From: DATKYQ01 sp964640665
GTDB taxonomy: Bacteria > Myxococcota > B64-G9
Length of the DNA stretch: 64,000 bases
Direction of reading: 5' to 3'
NCBI GenBank assembly: GCA_964640665.1
Contig: CAZXHT010000018.1
Location: 15,513-79,512 of the forward strand
In this document: positions 49,914-57,575 of the stretch, piece by piece
Layout of the letters: each line of letters begins with the position of its first letter
Numbering within the stretch: the first letter of the stretch is position 1
Position numbers and translations under genes: made by a program
Notes under the pieces: generated by a model
The model's input: the letters and a program-made list of their open reading frames with translations, nothing else
Database searches by the model: none
Told to the model about the DNA's origin: nothing

Positions 49914-50306
49914 ATGCTTCAAGTCGACGAAGTAAATTCAGACTGGAGTGTCCTGCTTGCCATGGGCGAATCGGAAACGGTTCGCTTGCTGGGGATCGTT
50001 CTGGACGGGTTCGGATACACGCCGATTGAGTGCCGCAACGGGGATGCGGCCTTCCAGAGCCTGTCCGCCAACACTCCTTTCGCGGCGGTCGTCGATATGC
50101 GTCTCGAAGACGCCGAGCGAATCTGCAACATGGTGAACGAAAGAGGCGGGGTGTGCCTGATCGTCCTGGTCGATGAAGACAAAGGCAATCCAGAGGAGAT
50201 CTCCAGTCGCCTTCAGGCTCACGCCTGGCAATCTATCAGGGCCGAGCCCGAGAAACTTCTCTCTACGCTGCGCGAGATCGCCATACGCATCAACGGCGAT
50301 GACTGA
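49914..50306 (+). CDS. Degenerate response-regulator receiver domain
   Basis: The 130-residue protein follows the receiver fold: strand WSVLLAMGES, strand-Asp AAVVDMRLED with a possible phospho-Asp61, and strand CLIVLVDED. The N-terminal acidic pair that binds Mg2+ is replaced by Met-Gly (Glu19 remains), and the Lys before the last Pro is Arg. It has no output domain. It is divergent from the His-less kinase, so the pair may work by binding instead of phosphotransfer. Confidence 0.65.
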   Translation: MLQVDEVNSDWSVLLAMGESETVRLLGIVLDGFGYTPIECRNGDAAFQSLSANTPFAAVVDMRLEDAERICNMVNERGGVCLIVLVDEDKGNPEEISSRLQAHAWQSIRAEPEKLLSTLREIAIRINGDD

Positions 50307-50312
50307 CGCCTG

Positions 50313-51857
50313 TCAGCAGAAATGATCTAGAAAAGCCTGCGAATCACCGTCGATCAGCCTGGCGGCAAACTGCACCAGGTGCTTGACTTGCTCGTCGCTC
50401 ATGGGCGCAGCGGCCGCCCTGGACATGTGCAAAAGAAAGAAGTCCCTCGAAAACAGCCTGCGCATGATGCTGCGCAGTTGAGGCATTTTCTGCTCTTTGA
50501 CCCGGCTGACCCTGTAAGGAGTCACTTTCTGTGAAGCCGAGAAACCCTTGGGCTGCACCTGCCGCAACTCGTCAATCTCGACCAACTCCTCGACATCCAT
50601 GGCGGTGAACTTATCGAGCACTATTTCGCCGCTTTTCGTCTCTTGTTGAAGCCGGGAGGCCAGGTTCACGGCCGTCCCGCATACGGTATAGTCCATTCTA
50701 CGATCCGAGCCGATGTTCCCGACAATCAGGCGTCCCGTGGCGACCGAGAAACCAAAGTTGCGCGCTTCCAGAACCACGTCCACACCGGAGCGCATGGCCT
50801 CGCCGATGACCTGGTTGAGAATCCAGACCGCCGATTTCATGCTTACCGCGGCCAGCGTGGCGCGATGCGAATTGTCTATTGCGCGCGCCTCCGACGGCTC
50901 AAAAAAGGCCATAATCGCGTCGCCCATGGTCTTGTCCACCACTCCGCCAAACTGGTGAACCACTTCGAAAAAGAGATCAAAGTATGTGTTGAGGATCCAG
51001 ACCACATCGGAAGGTGAGCGCTGGTTGCTCATTGCCGTAAAGTCGCGCATGTCCCCGAAGAGCACGGACACCTGTCGCAGGGTTCCCCCGGGACGAGCCA
51101 GGCTCTCGTCCCGGACGAGTCTTTCGGCAATCGACTTGTCGACGTAGCGAAAAAACAATTCTGTTCGGGCAGCCATGTCGTTGAAAGCTCCGGCCAACTC
51201 TCCGATCTCGTCATTGCTCTTTACTGTCAGGCGAGTCGAGAATTCTCCCCGGGAGATGCGCCGCGTTCCCTCGAGAACCATTGCCAGCGGCTTTATAGTC
51301 CGGCTGAGGGTGATGAAGCCGATCACGATTACCAACCCGGCGATGATACAGGTGATCAACAGAACCCGGCGCGTCGCCGATTTGACGGCAATTCGCAAGG
51401 CCCCCCGACCGACCCGCACGACGACCAGGCCGACCTGTACTCCGCTGAATTTCGCGACCCGGGCGAAAACGAGCTGATCGTTGTCTTCGTCCACCGCCTG
51501 GACGGACGAGCGCACATTGCGAACATCCACTACGGGATCGTAGAACGGCTTGCCCAGAGCCCCCGGCCTGGCGTCTGCCACTATCTTGAAGTCGTGGTCC
51601 AAGATCGACACAGATTCGACGTCCGGTTCCTTGATGGCGCTCGCCAGAGCGGCTCCAATCTTGGCATCGTCCTTGCTCAAGAGCAGCGGAGCGACGGTAT
51701 AAGCCATGTTTCGGGCAACCGCGCCGCCGCGCTTGTACATCTCGGATTGCAACTCCTCCTTCATGTAGCCGAGGAAATACCAGCTCAACAAGGCACTGGT
51801 TGCCAGGATGGTGAACATGATCAGCAGCGAGTACTTGACGGCAATAGGGATTCGCAT
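50313..51857 (-). CDS. Membrane adenylate cyclase, class III, with HAMP linker
   Basis: The 514-residue protein has a membrane helix near the N terminus, an extracytoplasmic sensor (about 30-160) with a Cache-like look, a second helix, a HAMP segment (ISRGEFSTRLTVKSNDEIGELAGAFNDM in one unit) and a class III cyclase domain. Metal Asp residues are in LFGDMRDFTAM and MGDAIMAFF; the base-selecting Lys and Thr are in VDKTMGD and YTVCG, as in adenylate cyclases. A conserved 100-residue C-terminal helical tail follows. Its cAMP may feed the PP2C-cNMP protein. ATG 51857 has GAGGG; ATG 51884 is an alternative. Confidence 0.9.
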   Translation of the reverse strand: MRIPIAVKYSLLIMFTILATSALLSWYFLGYMKEELQSEMYKRGGAVARNMAYTVAPLLLSKDDAKIGAALASAIKEPDVESVSILDHDFKIVADARPGALGKPFYDPVVDVRNVRSSVQAVDEDNDQLVFARVAKFSGVQVGLVVVRVGRGALRIAVKSATRRVLLITCIIAGLVIVIGFITLSRTIKPLAMVLEGTRRISRGEFSTRLTVKSNDEIGELAGAFNDMAARTELFFRYVDKSIAERLVRDESLARPGGTLRQVSVLFGDMRDFTAMSNQRSPSDVVWILNTYFDLFFEVVHQFGGVVDKTMGDAIMAFFEPSEARAIDNSHRATLAAVSMKSAVWILNQVIGEAMRSGVDVVLEARNFGFSVATGRLIVGNIGSDRRMDYTVCGTAVNLASRLQQETKSGEIVLDKFTAMDVEELVEIDELRQVQPKGFSASQKVTPYRVSRVKEQKMPQLRSIMRRLFSRDFFLLHMSRAAAAPMSDEQVKHLVQFAARLIDGDSQAFLDHFC

Positions 51858-51907
51858 CTCGTAAACCCTCGTTAGACGCGGCATCTATTATCACACCGCG
51901 CTTTCCC

Positions 51908-51936
51908 TTGCCAGAAATGCGATCCGATGTTAGACA
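51908..51936 (+). promoter_or_regulatory. Candidate psd promoter
   Basis: TTGCCA (51908-51913), 17 bases and TAGACA (51931-51936). The start near 51943 is about four bases before the ATG at 51947. Confidence 0.4.
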
Positions 51937-51946
51937 GCCAGACAGG

Positions 51947-52837
51947 ATGAAGTTTCCCTCTTTTCACACACCAGAGGCGATTGGTCGCACAATTGCCAGG
52001 AGTTTCCAGCAACTCCCCACCAATGTGATCTCCCGCTTCTGGGGAGAATTCGCACGTAGCCGGGCATCGCGCCACGTAATCAAGCCTTTCTCGCATTTTT
52101 ACGACATTGCCACTAAAGAGGCCGAGAAGGACATCCGGCAATATAAAACGCTGAACGAGTTCTTCACCCGCCGGCTGAAGCCCGGCGCCCGGCCGATCGA
52201 CCCCGATCCGCAGGCGATTGTTTCTCCGGTGGACGGTGCCGTGTCGGCCTGGGGACGTTGCCAGAAGGACCGCTTGCTGCAAATCAAGGGAGTCCATTTC
52301 GACCTCTTCGGCCTGTTGCGTGACGGGCCGATGGCAAAGCTGTTCGAGAACGGTCACTACGCGACGCTCTACCTCAGCCCGCAGGATTACCACCGCGTGC
52401 ATGCGCCCGTGGATCTCGAGATCACCGGCCTAGGCTACATGCCCGGAACCCTGCTTCCGGTCAATCCCCCGAGCGTCCGCTGGATTCCGGGCCTGTACAC
52501 CCAGAACGAAAGGATCGCCGTCTACGCCGACAGCCCCGCGGGACAACTCGCCCTGGTCCTGGTGGGAGCCCACTGCGTCGGGCAAATCAGCCTGTCATTC
52601 AGCGACTTTCGCTCCAACCGCTGGGGCGCGACTCCAATCAGCTTGAATTTCGACGAGCACCCGCTCGTCAAGAAGGGAGAAGAGCTGGGGGCATTCGAGA
52701 TGGGTTCGACGGTGGTGATGATCTTTAGAAGCGACAACGTCGATCTGCAGTTTCCGGATTCTGACCTGCCGGTTCGGGTGGGTCAACGGGTCGGCTCGAT
52801 AAACATGGAAGAAAAACCCAGGGAGGAAAAACAATGA
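51947..52837 (+). CDS. psd: Phosphatidylserine decarboxylase proenzyme
   Basis: Makes phosphatidylethanolamine at the inner membrane. The 296-residue proenzyme has the self-cleavage site MGST near the end (GAFEMGSTVVMIF), whose Ser becomes the pyruvoyl group. Other family motifs are FFTRRLKPGARPI, VSPVDGAVSAWG, YHRVHAPVD and LVLVGAHCVGQI. The usual LGST is MGST here. The ATG at 51947 is selected by the family start; an in-frame upstream TTG would add 13 residues. The stop overlaps the next gene (ATGA). Confidence 0.93.
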   Translation: MKFPSFHTPEAIGRTIARSFQQLPTNVISRFWGEFARSRASRHVIKPFSHFYDIATKEAEKDIRQYKTLNEFFTRRLKPGARPIDPDPQAIVSPVDGAVSAWGRCQKDRLLQIKGVHFDLFGLLRDGPMAKLFENGHYATLYLSPQDYHRVHAPVDLEITGLGYMPGTLLPVNPPSVRWIPGLYTQNERIAVYADSPAGQLALVLVGAHCVGQISLSFSDFRSNRWGATPISLNFDEHPLVKKGEELGAFEMGSTVVMIFRSDNVDLQFPDSDLPVRVGQRVGSINMEEKPREEKQ

Positions 52838-53427
52838 TCGCAACCAAGCACAACTTTCCAGCTGCGCTGGTTTGTTCCCTTGTCATGCTCTGGTCGGCAG
52901 GCGCCGGTGCGCAGTACTACGAAGAGTCGCAGAGCGGGTCAAACCCCACCAACCGGCTCTACCTCGGTATTTCAATGGGTGACGGGGCCTACTTCAACTA
53001 CAGGTGTGACTACGAGGGCGGCTGCAACACGGCCATCGCGGCGCCGCTTGACTTCGAGATCTTGCTGGGTTTTCAGATCTTCAGAAACTTCTACCTCGAC
53101 CTGGCCGTGAACTGGGCCGTGGATTACTACCAGAGCTATTATGACAAGGTGACCTACCTGGTGGGCGTGCGCCCCGGCGTGCGCTTCTACTTTCCGGGTC
53201 TGTTCCACAGACATTTCTTCCTGCGCGCGGCGGTGCCGCTGGTTTATACCCTGGACGAGGCCAATAACTTCGTGGCCGGCCTATTGCTGGGTTTCGGCCT
53301 CGAATGGCGCTTCGGCAACATGGGCGTGTTCGTCGAGGCCGACATCATGCCCTATTTCATGGAGATCTACCCGGGTTACTGGGCCATTCCGGCCCAGGTC
53401 CGCGGCGGGGTGGCCTTCATGTTCTGA
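52834..53427 (+). CDS. Outer-membrane beta-barrel-like protein
   Basis: The 197-residue protein has a signal peptide (SAGAGAQ cleavage) and then amphipathic beta strands rich in Tyr, Phe and Gly (RLYLGISMGDGAYFNY, FRNFYLDLAVNWAVDYY, FVAGLLLGFGLEWRF), ending in FMF with terminal Phe as expected for BAM-inserted barrels. One Cys pair (CDYEGGC) may be disulfide bonded in a loop. It is translationally coupled to psd. Confidence 0.75.
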   Translation: MIATKHNFPAALVCSLVMLWSAGAGAQYYEESQSGSNPTNRLYLGISMGDGAYFNYRCDYEGGCNTAIAAPLDFEILLGFQIFRNFYLDLAVNWAVDYYQSYYDKVTYLVGVRPGVRFYFPGLFHRHFFLRAAVPLVYTLDEANNFVAGLLLGFGLEWRFGNMGVFVEADIMPYFMEIYPGYWAIPAQVRGGVAFMF

Positions 53428-53442
53428 TGGCGGGCCATGCGC

Positions 53443-55005
53443 CTACTGGGCGCAGGGAAGATCTTCGTCGTTCCAGCCGCATAGCTTGACACAACAGCCA
53501 AGATCCTGCTCGGCGTTCGGGCCGCCGCTGCCGCCCGACGCCCCGTCGCAACAGTACTGTCCCGGAGGACAGGCGCTATCCCCGGCGCCCGCGTAGGCGC
53601 AGGCGCAGGCGCTGGCCGAGTAGCAACTGGTCGCGCTCGCCTGGGAGGGGCAATCATCGTCGCTGGCACAGGCGCAGCCGCCGTCGACACAGGCTCCAGC
53701 GGTGCAGGCCGCTTCACACACTCCACAGTGATCGGGATCTACGGCCGCATCGCGGCAGACGTGCTGGCAGCAGATGTGTCCCGCGGCGCAGCCCTCGGAG
53801 AGACCTGATGCGCTGTCGAACAGGCAGCCGCACACATGCAGGTAGGGATTGGCCCCGTCGGGCGTGATGCAAAGGCTACCCGCGGAAGCCTGCGCGCATT
53901 CAACACCGCAGGCGCCACAGTGGGTCTCATCAAGCAAGTACTGCTCACAGCCGTTTCCACGTTCGCCGTCACAATCGCCGAAGTCATTCACGCAGTCGCC
54001 CGTGTAGTCGCACACGAACTGATCGCCGGTATCGCTACAAATGCGGTCAGCGACGGGCACGTGAGCCAGGTCGGTGTTGCAATCGCGATCACACGCTCCG
54101 CAGGTGCCGATCAGAACCTGTTGTTCACAGCCGTTGTCGCGCTTGGCGTCACAGTCGAGCCAGTCTCGATCGCATTCGCCCGAATAATCGCACAAACCCT
54201 GGTCACATAGGACCGTTGCACCAGAGGCATGCGCGATCCGCTGTGAACAGTCGTTCTGACAGGATCCGCAGTTTGCGGGGTCGCTGAAGACATCGGTGCA
54301 GCCTGCGGCACAACATTTTTTCGCTTGATCGCATATGGCAGCCCCTTGACAACTGCACAGGCCGTTGGTGCAGCCGTCGGCCACGGCAGCGTCACACTCG
54401 CCGCAATCTTGGCCACAATTGTGCTTGTCCGAAGAAAGATCCGCCGAAGCCTCGCAGTCTCCCATCCGGCCGCCGGTACAGGTGCGAAAACCCTGGTGAC
54501 ATGCGCCTGCCTGGGCGATGTAGCACAGCTCCCGGTCGCCTTCCCGGCAGGCAGCGAACGTAAGTGAAAACAGCCGCTCGACGGTCTCACCCCCGCCGTA
54601 CCCATCGTCGGTAACGGATATGGTCAGCTCGGCGCCCTGGATAGGGGAGGATGCCGTACCTTCGAGCAGGCCCCGCGAGGAGAGTGTCAGAAAATCGAGC
54701 GCGGGATCGACGTCGTGCATGGACCATGAGTAGGGCACCAGCCCGCCCTGCGCCTCGATCTGCCGGCTGTAGCCGAACCCGACCCTTCCATCCGGAAGCG
54801 AAGTGGTCGTGATTACCAGCGGCTCGGCCGGCACACATGCCCGGTCGCGATCGCATCGCTCGCCCGTGGCACAGGGATGCGTCTCGAGATCGCACACTTG
54901 CGTCCCGGAGTCGCCGGCATCGGCGTTTTCCGAACCAGAACCGCCGCAAGCGGGAATTATGATCAAAAACAACCCGGCCACGACCGATAAGCCTCTCATT
55001 TTCAC
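53443..55005 (-). CDS. Cys-rich lipoprotein with putative Ig domain, paralogue of 45705
   Basis: The 520-residue protein starts at GTG 55005 after GGAGG (ATG 54999 is the alternative). Lipobox IIPAC; a module of the form C-x5-C-x5-C; an Ig-like domain (GGLVPYSWSMHD); then many Cys-spaced units (NCGSCQNDCS, NGCEQQVLIGTCGACDRDC, HCGACGVEC) and an intact C terminus with CPPGQYCCDG. NGCEQ plus CDGERGNGCE resemble MopE-like metal-binding repeats. It is likely on the surface with many disulfides. Divergent from the kinase-like gene. Confidence 0.82.
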   Translation of the reverse strand: MKMRGLSVVAGLFLIIIPACGGSGSENADAGDSGTQVCDLETHPCATGERCDRDRACVPAEPLVITTTSLPDGRVGFGYSRQIEAQGGLVPYSWSMHDVDPALDFLTLSSRGLLEGTASSPIQGAELTISVTDDGYGGGETVERLFSLTFAACREGDRELCYIAQAGACHQGFRTCTGGRMGDCEASADLSSDKHNCGQDCGECDAAVADGCTNGLCSCQGAAICDQAKKCCAAGCTDVFSDPANCGSCQNDCSQRIAHASGATVLCDQGLCDYSGECDRDWLDCDAKRDNGCEQQVLIGTCGACDRDCNTDLAHVPVADRICSDTGDQFVCDYTGDCVNDFGDCDGERGNGCEQYLLDETHCGACGVECAQASAGSLCITPDGANPYLHVCGCLFDSASGLSEGCAAGHICCQHVCRDAAVDPDHCGVCEAACTAGACVDGGCACASDDDCPSQASATSCYSASACACAYAGAGDSACPPGQYCCDGASGGSGGPNAEQDLGCCVKLCGWNDEDLPCAQ

Positions 55006-55136
55006 ATTATCCTCCAGAAGGGTTGACCGGATTGACAGCCTTTGGTATTTATTATTACGGATTTCCGGACCTCGAGCAAGGCTTGTATCGCCGAGCGTTG
55101 AGCGACACTCGAACAACAGGCAGGGAGGATATACAG

Positions 55137-56438
55137 ATGGCCGAAAAACGACAAGAGGCTGTGTCAGCGTCGATCCTGACAGAAGAGATGCGCCTGGTTT
55201 TGAAGAGCCTGTGTGACAGGGCCAAGGCCGGCGCACGACCCCGGCTCGGTGACGCCCGTAGTTTTTTAAAAAACAGTCTCAGCCTGGATTTTGCCGACTA
55301 TTTCAAGTTTCTCAAGCGTTACAACTACGTGATCATCAACCGCGGCGACCAGACGCTGGCCGTTACCGAGGAAGGCCGCATCATCGCGGAACAGGGCGAG
55401 GACGAGGAATTCGTCGGAGAACTCAAGCAGCACTTCGGAAAAGAAATAAAAGATGGGCAGGAACTGATTGACATGGATGACGGTGAGGATTTCAACATTC
55501 AAAAGGAGAAGAATCACTCGACCAGAGTCGCAAAGGGCAAGGAAAAGGAAAAGAGAGAGGGGTCCGAACCCGCCGGACAGTCCAAGGGCAGCAAGTATGA
55601 TTCCAAGTACACCCGTTATGGCGCTATCGGCAGCGGCGGCATAGGCACGGTCTTCAAGGGCAGGCACAACGCCCTGGCACTCGACGTGGCCATCAAGGAA
55701 ATCAAGGATCTTTTCACCTACTTCAACTTTCTCCAGCGCTCGGACGTGGTAAGGCATCTGAAGGAAGTCGTCGGGATGATGGCCACCCTCAACCACCCTC
55801 TGGTTGTGAAGATCATCGACGAGAACGTCGAGATTGCGCACCCCTATTTCGTCATGGAATACCTGACGGGCGGCAATCTCAAGGACGAGATGGCCAAATC
55901 CCGCTTGGCGCTGGATCGTGCGCTGATAATGTTCACTCAGATCTGTTACGCTTTAAACGCGGCCCACAAGCAAGAAGTGATCCATGGGAACCTGAAGCCC
56001 GAGAACATCCTGGTCGACGGTCAGGGCAATGTCCGGGTAACCGATTTCGGGATGACCAAGCTCCTGCAGACCGAGACAGACAGGCCGGTGCCGCAAGTCA
56101 TCACGGGATCGATAGGCTACCTGTCCCCGGAACAAATGAAGGAGAGATCAGTTTTGACCAAGGGGGCCGACATCTACTCGCTGGGTATACTCTTCTACGA
56201 GATGCTTACCGGAAACCTGCCTGGTCGTCGATCTCCGCTGCCTTCCGAGATCAACAAGGATGTTCCCAAAGAAATCGACGATCTTTTCGAGAAGATGACG
56301 GCCGACTCGCCCGAAGAACGCCATCCCGACTTCGACGCCGTTCTTTCTGACTTCTACGATCACTTCAAGGACGGTCGCTTCATGGAGAAGGGAAAGATGG
56401 TCCTCTTTTGCGAGGCCGATAAGGCTCCCGAGTCTTGA
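55137..56438 (+). CDS. Ser/Thr kinase-like protein with Asp-to-Asn in the catalytic loop
   Basis: The 433-residue protein has an N-terminal helical/winged-helix-like region (about 12-85), an acidic-to-basic linker and a kinase domain (about 158-420). The Gly loop (GSGGIGTVF), ATP lysine Lys187 and DFG (Asp303) are intact. The catalytic loop is HGNLKPEN at 283-290: the catalytic Asp is Asn285. This suggests weak or no catalysis, although ATP can probably bind. ATG 55137 has GGGAGG at 55123-55128. The stop overlaps the next gene (TGATG), starting an operon of envelope genes. Confidence 0.85.
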   Translation: MAEKRQEAVSASILTEEMRLVLKSLCDRAKAGARPRLGDARSFLKNSLSLDFADYFKFLKRYNYVIINRGDQTLAVTEEGRIIAEQGEDEEFVGELKQHFGKEIKDGQELIDMDDGEDFNIQKEKNHSTRVAKGKEKEKREGSEPAGQSKGSKYDSKYTRYGAIGSGGIGTVFKGRHNALALDVAIKEIKDLFTYFNFLQRSDVVRHLKEVVGMMATLNHPLVVKIIDENVEIAHPYFVMEYLTGGNLKDEMAKSRLALDRALIMFTQICYALNAAHKQEVIHGNLKPENILVDGQGNVRVTDFGMTKLLQTETDRPVPQVITGSIGYLSPEQMKERSVLTKGADIYSLGILFYEMLTGNLPGRRSPLPSEINKDVPKEIDDLFEKMTADSPEERHPDFDAVLSDFYDHFKDGRFMEKGKMVLFCEADKAPES

Positions 56439-57115
56439 TGGCGGCGATGCGTTCGTTTACCAGACTGCCTCTGATTTTCGTGTTATGCCTACTGCCTGGA
56501 TGCTGTCCCCGACCTGCTGTCAGGGCAGATCCGGCTGTTTCACTGAAAGAATATCTCAAATCGAGCAGCCAGGGAAAAATAGAGGCTGCCCGGGAACTTT
56601 TATCTGATCGGGCACGCAAGGAGGCCAGCCCGGAAGTTTTCAAAAAATATATCAAGGCGGGCGGACAGGCGCTCTTGCGGCGCTTCGAGTCCCTGGCCGG
56701 AGCCGACAATCTCGAGATGGTAATGCGCGCCAGCCTGAGCGACGGACGAGGCAACCAGGTCGAAATGGTTCAGGAGGACGGCCGTTGGCACGTTGACGGC
56801 GGCCGGGTCGTTCCGAGTCTTGTGTCGAGCCCGGAAGGGGCGCTGGGGCGCTTTTTGCGGGCGGCCGAGGCCGGAGACTGCCGGATGCTACTGAGCTGCG
56901 CTCCTCCCCGGATCTTCGAAAAGCACACCCGTGCCCAGGTGCTGGCCGGGTGTCGCAGTCAGCAAGCGACATTGAAGGAGACGGCGGCGGCCATCAGAAA
57001 ATCTGAAAAAGAGCCCCGGCGGGTCTCCGACACCAGGGCCGAGGTGGAATTCGGTCAAGGCCGAAAGCTTATCTTGGTAAAGGTGGCCGAACGCTGGTAT
57101 ATTGAAGACCTGTAA
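56438..57115 (+). CDS. Small lipoprotein of unknown function
   Basis: The 225-residue protein has a signal with lipobox LLPGC (Cys near residue 22). Two related alpha-beta halves follow, each starting with a helix such as SLKEYLKSSSQGKIEAAREL and ALGRFLRAAEAGDCRMLL and ending in a beta part with RWHVDGG or RWYIEDL, which resembles the DUF4878/NTF2-like lipoprotein fold. The start codon overlaps the kinase stop. Confidence 0.65.
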   Translation: MAAMRSFTRLPLIFVLCLLPGCCPRPAVRADPAVSLKEYLKSSSQGKIEAARELLSDRARKEASPEVFKKYIKAGGQALLRRFESLAGADNLEMVMRASLSDGRGNQVEMVQEDGRWHVDGGRVVPSLVSSPEGALGRFLRAAEAGDCRMLLSCAPPRIFEKHTRAQVLAGCRSQQATLKETAAAIRKSEKEPRRVSDTRAEVEFGQGRKLILVKVAERWYIEDL

Positions 57116-57145
57116 TATTTATTGTCCATCATGAGGGATATGGAA

Positions 57146-57574
57146 ATGGAACAGTTCAGTGAGGAACCCGATCTCGAAAAAAGCCAGGAATGGGCATTGC
57201 CGGATCTCATCAAGAAGGCCCTGGTGGCGGGCGTGGGAGCCTTGTTCATGACCGAAGAGGGGATACGCTCGTTCCTGGGAGATCTCAAGCTGCCCAAGGA
57301 TGTCATCCAGTTCGTCGTCGGCCAGGCATCCAAGACCAAGGAAGATCTTTTCAAGACCCTCTCTCGCGAGTTGCGTCTTTTTCTCGAATCCACGAGTTTT
57401 ACCGATGTCGTGCGAAAGGTCCTGGCCGCAACTTCCATCCAAATTGATGCCAGCGTGCGCTTCGTGCCGGACGGGGAGAGTCTGCGGCCCGAGATAACGG
57501 CGACGACCAGGGTGAAGCGCAAAAGCACAAGCGGCAAGACTCGGAGAAAAAAAGCCGCATCCCAGGCCATCTGA
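57146..57574 (+). CDS. Small helical protein, phasin-like in style
   Basis: The 142-residue protein starts at ATG 57146, eight bases after GAGGG. A hydrophobic helix (LIKKALVAGVGALFM) leads to amphipathic helices (DVIQFVVGQASKTKEDLFKTLSRELRLFLE in one run) and a Lys/Arg/Ser tail. The pattern is like granule-associated phasins, but this is only a resemblance. It sits two bases before the Cys-rich lipoprotein gene. Confidence 0.55.
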   Translation: MEQFSEEPDLEKSQEWALPDLIKKALVAGVGALFMTEEGIRSFLGDLKLPKDVIQFVVGQASKTKEDLFKTLSRELRLFLESTSFTDVVRKVLAATSIQIDASVRFVPDGESLRPEITATTRVKRKSTSGKTRRKKAASQAI

Positions 57575-57575
57575 G

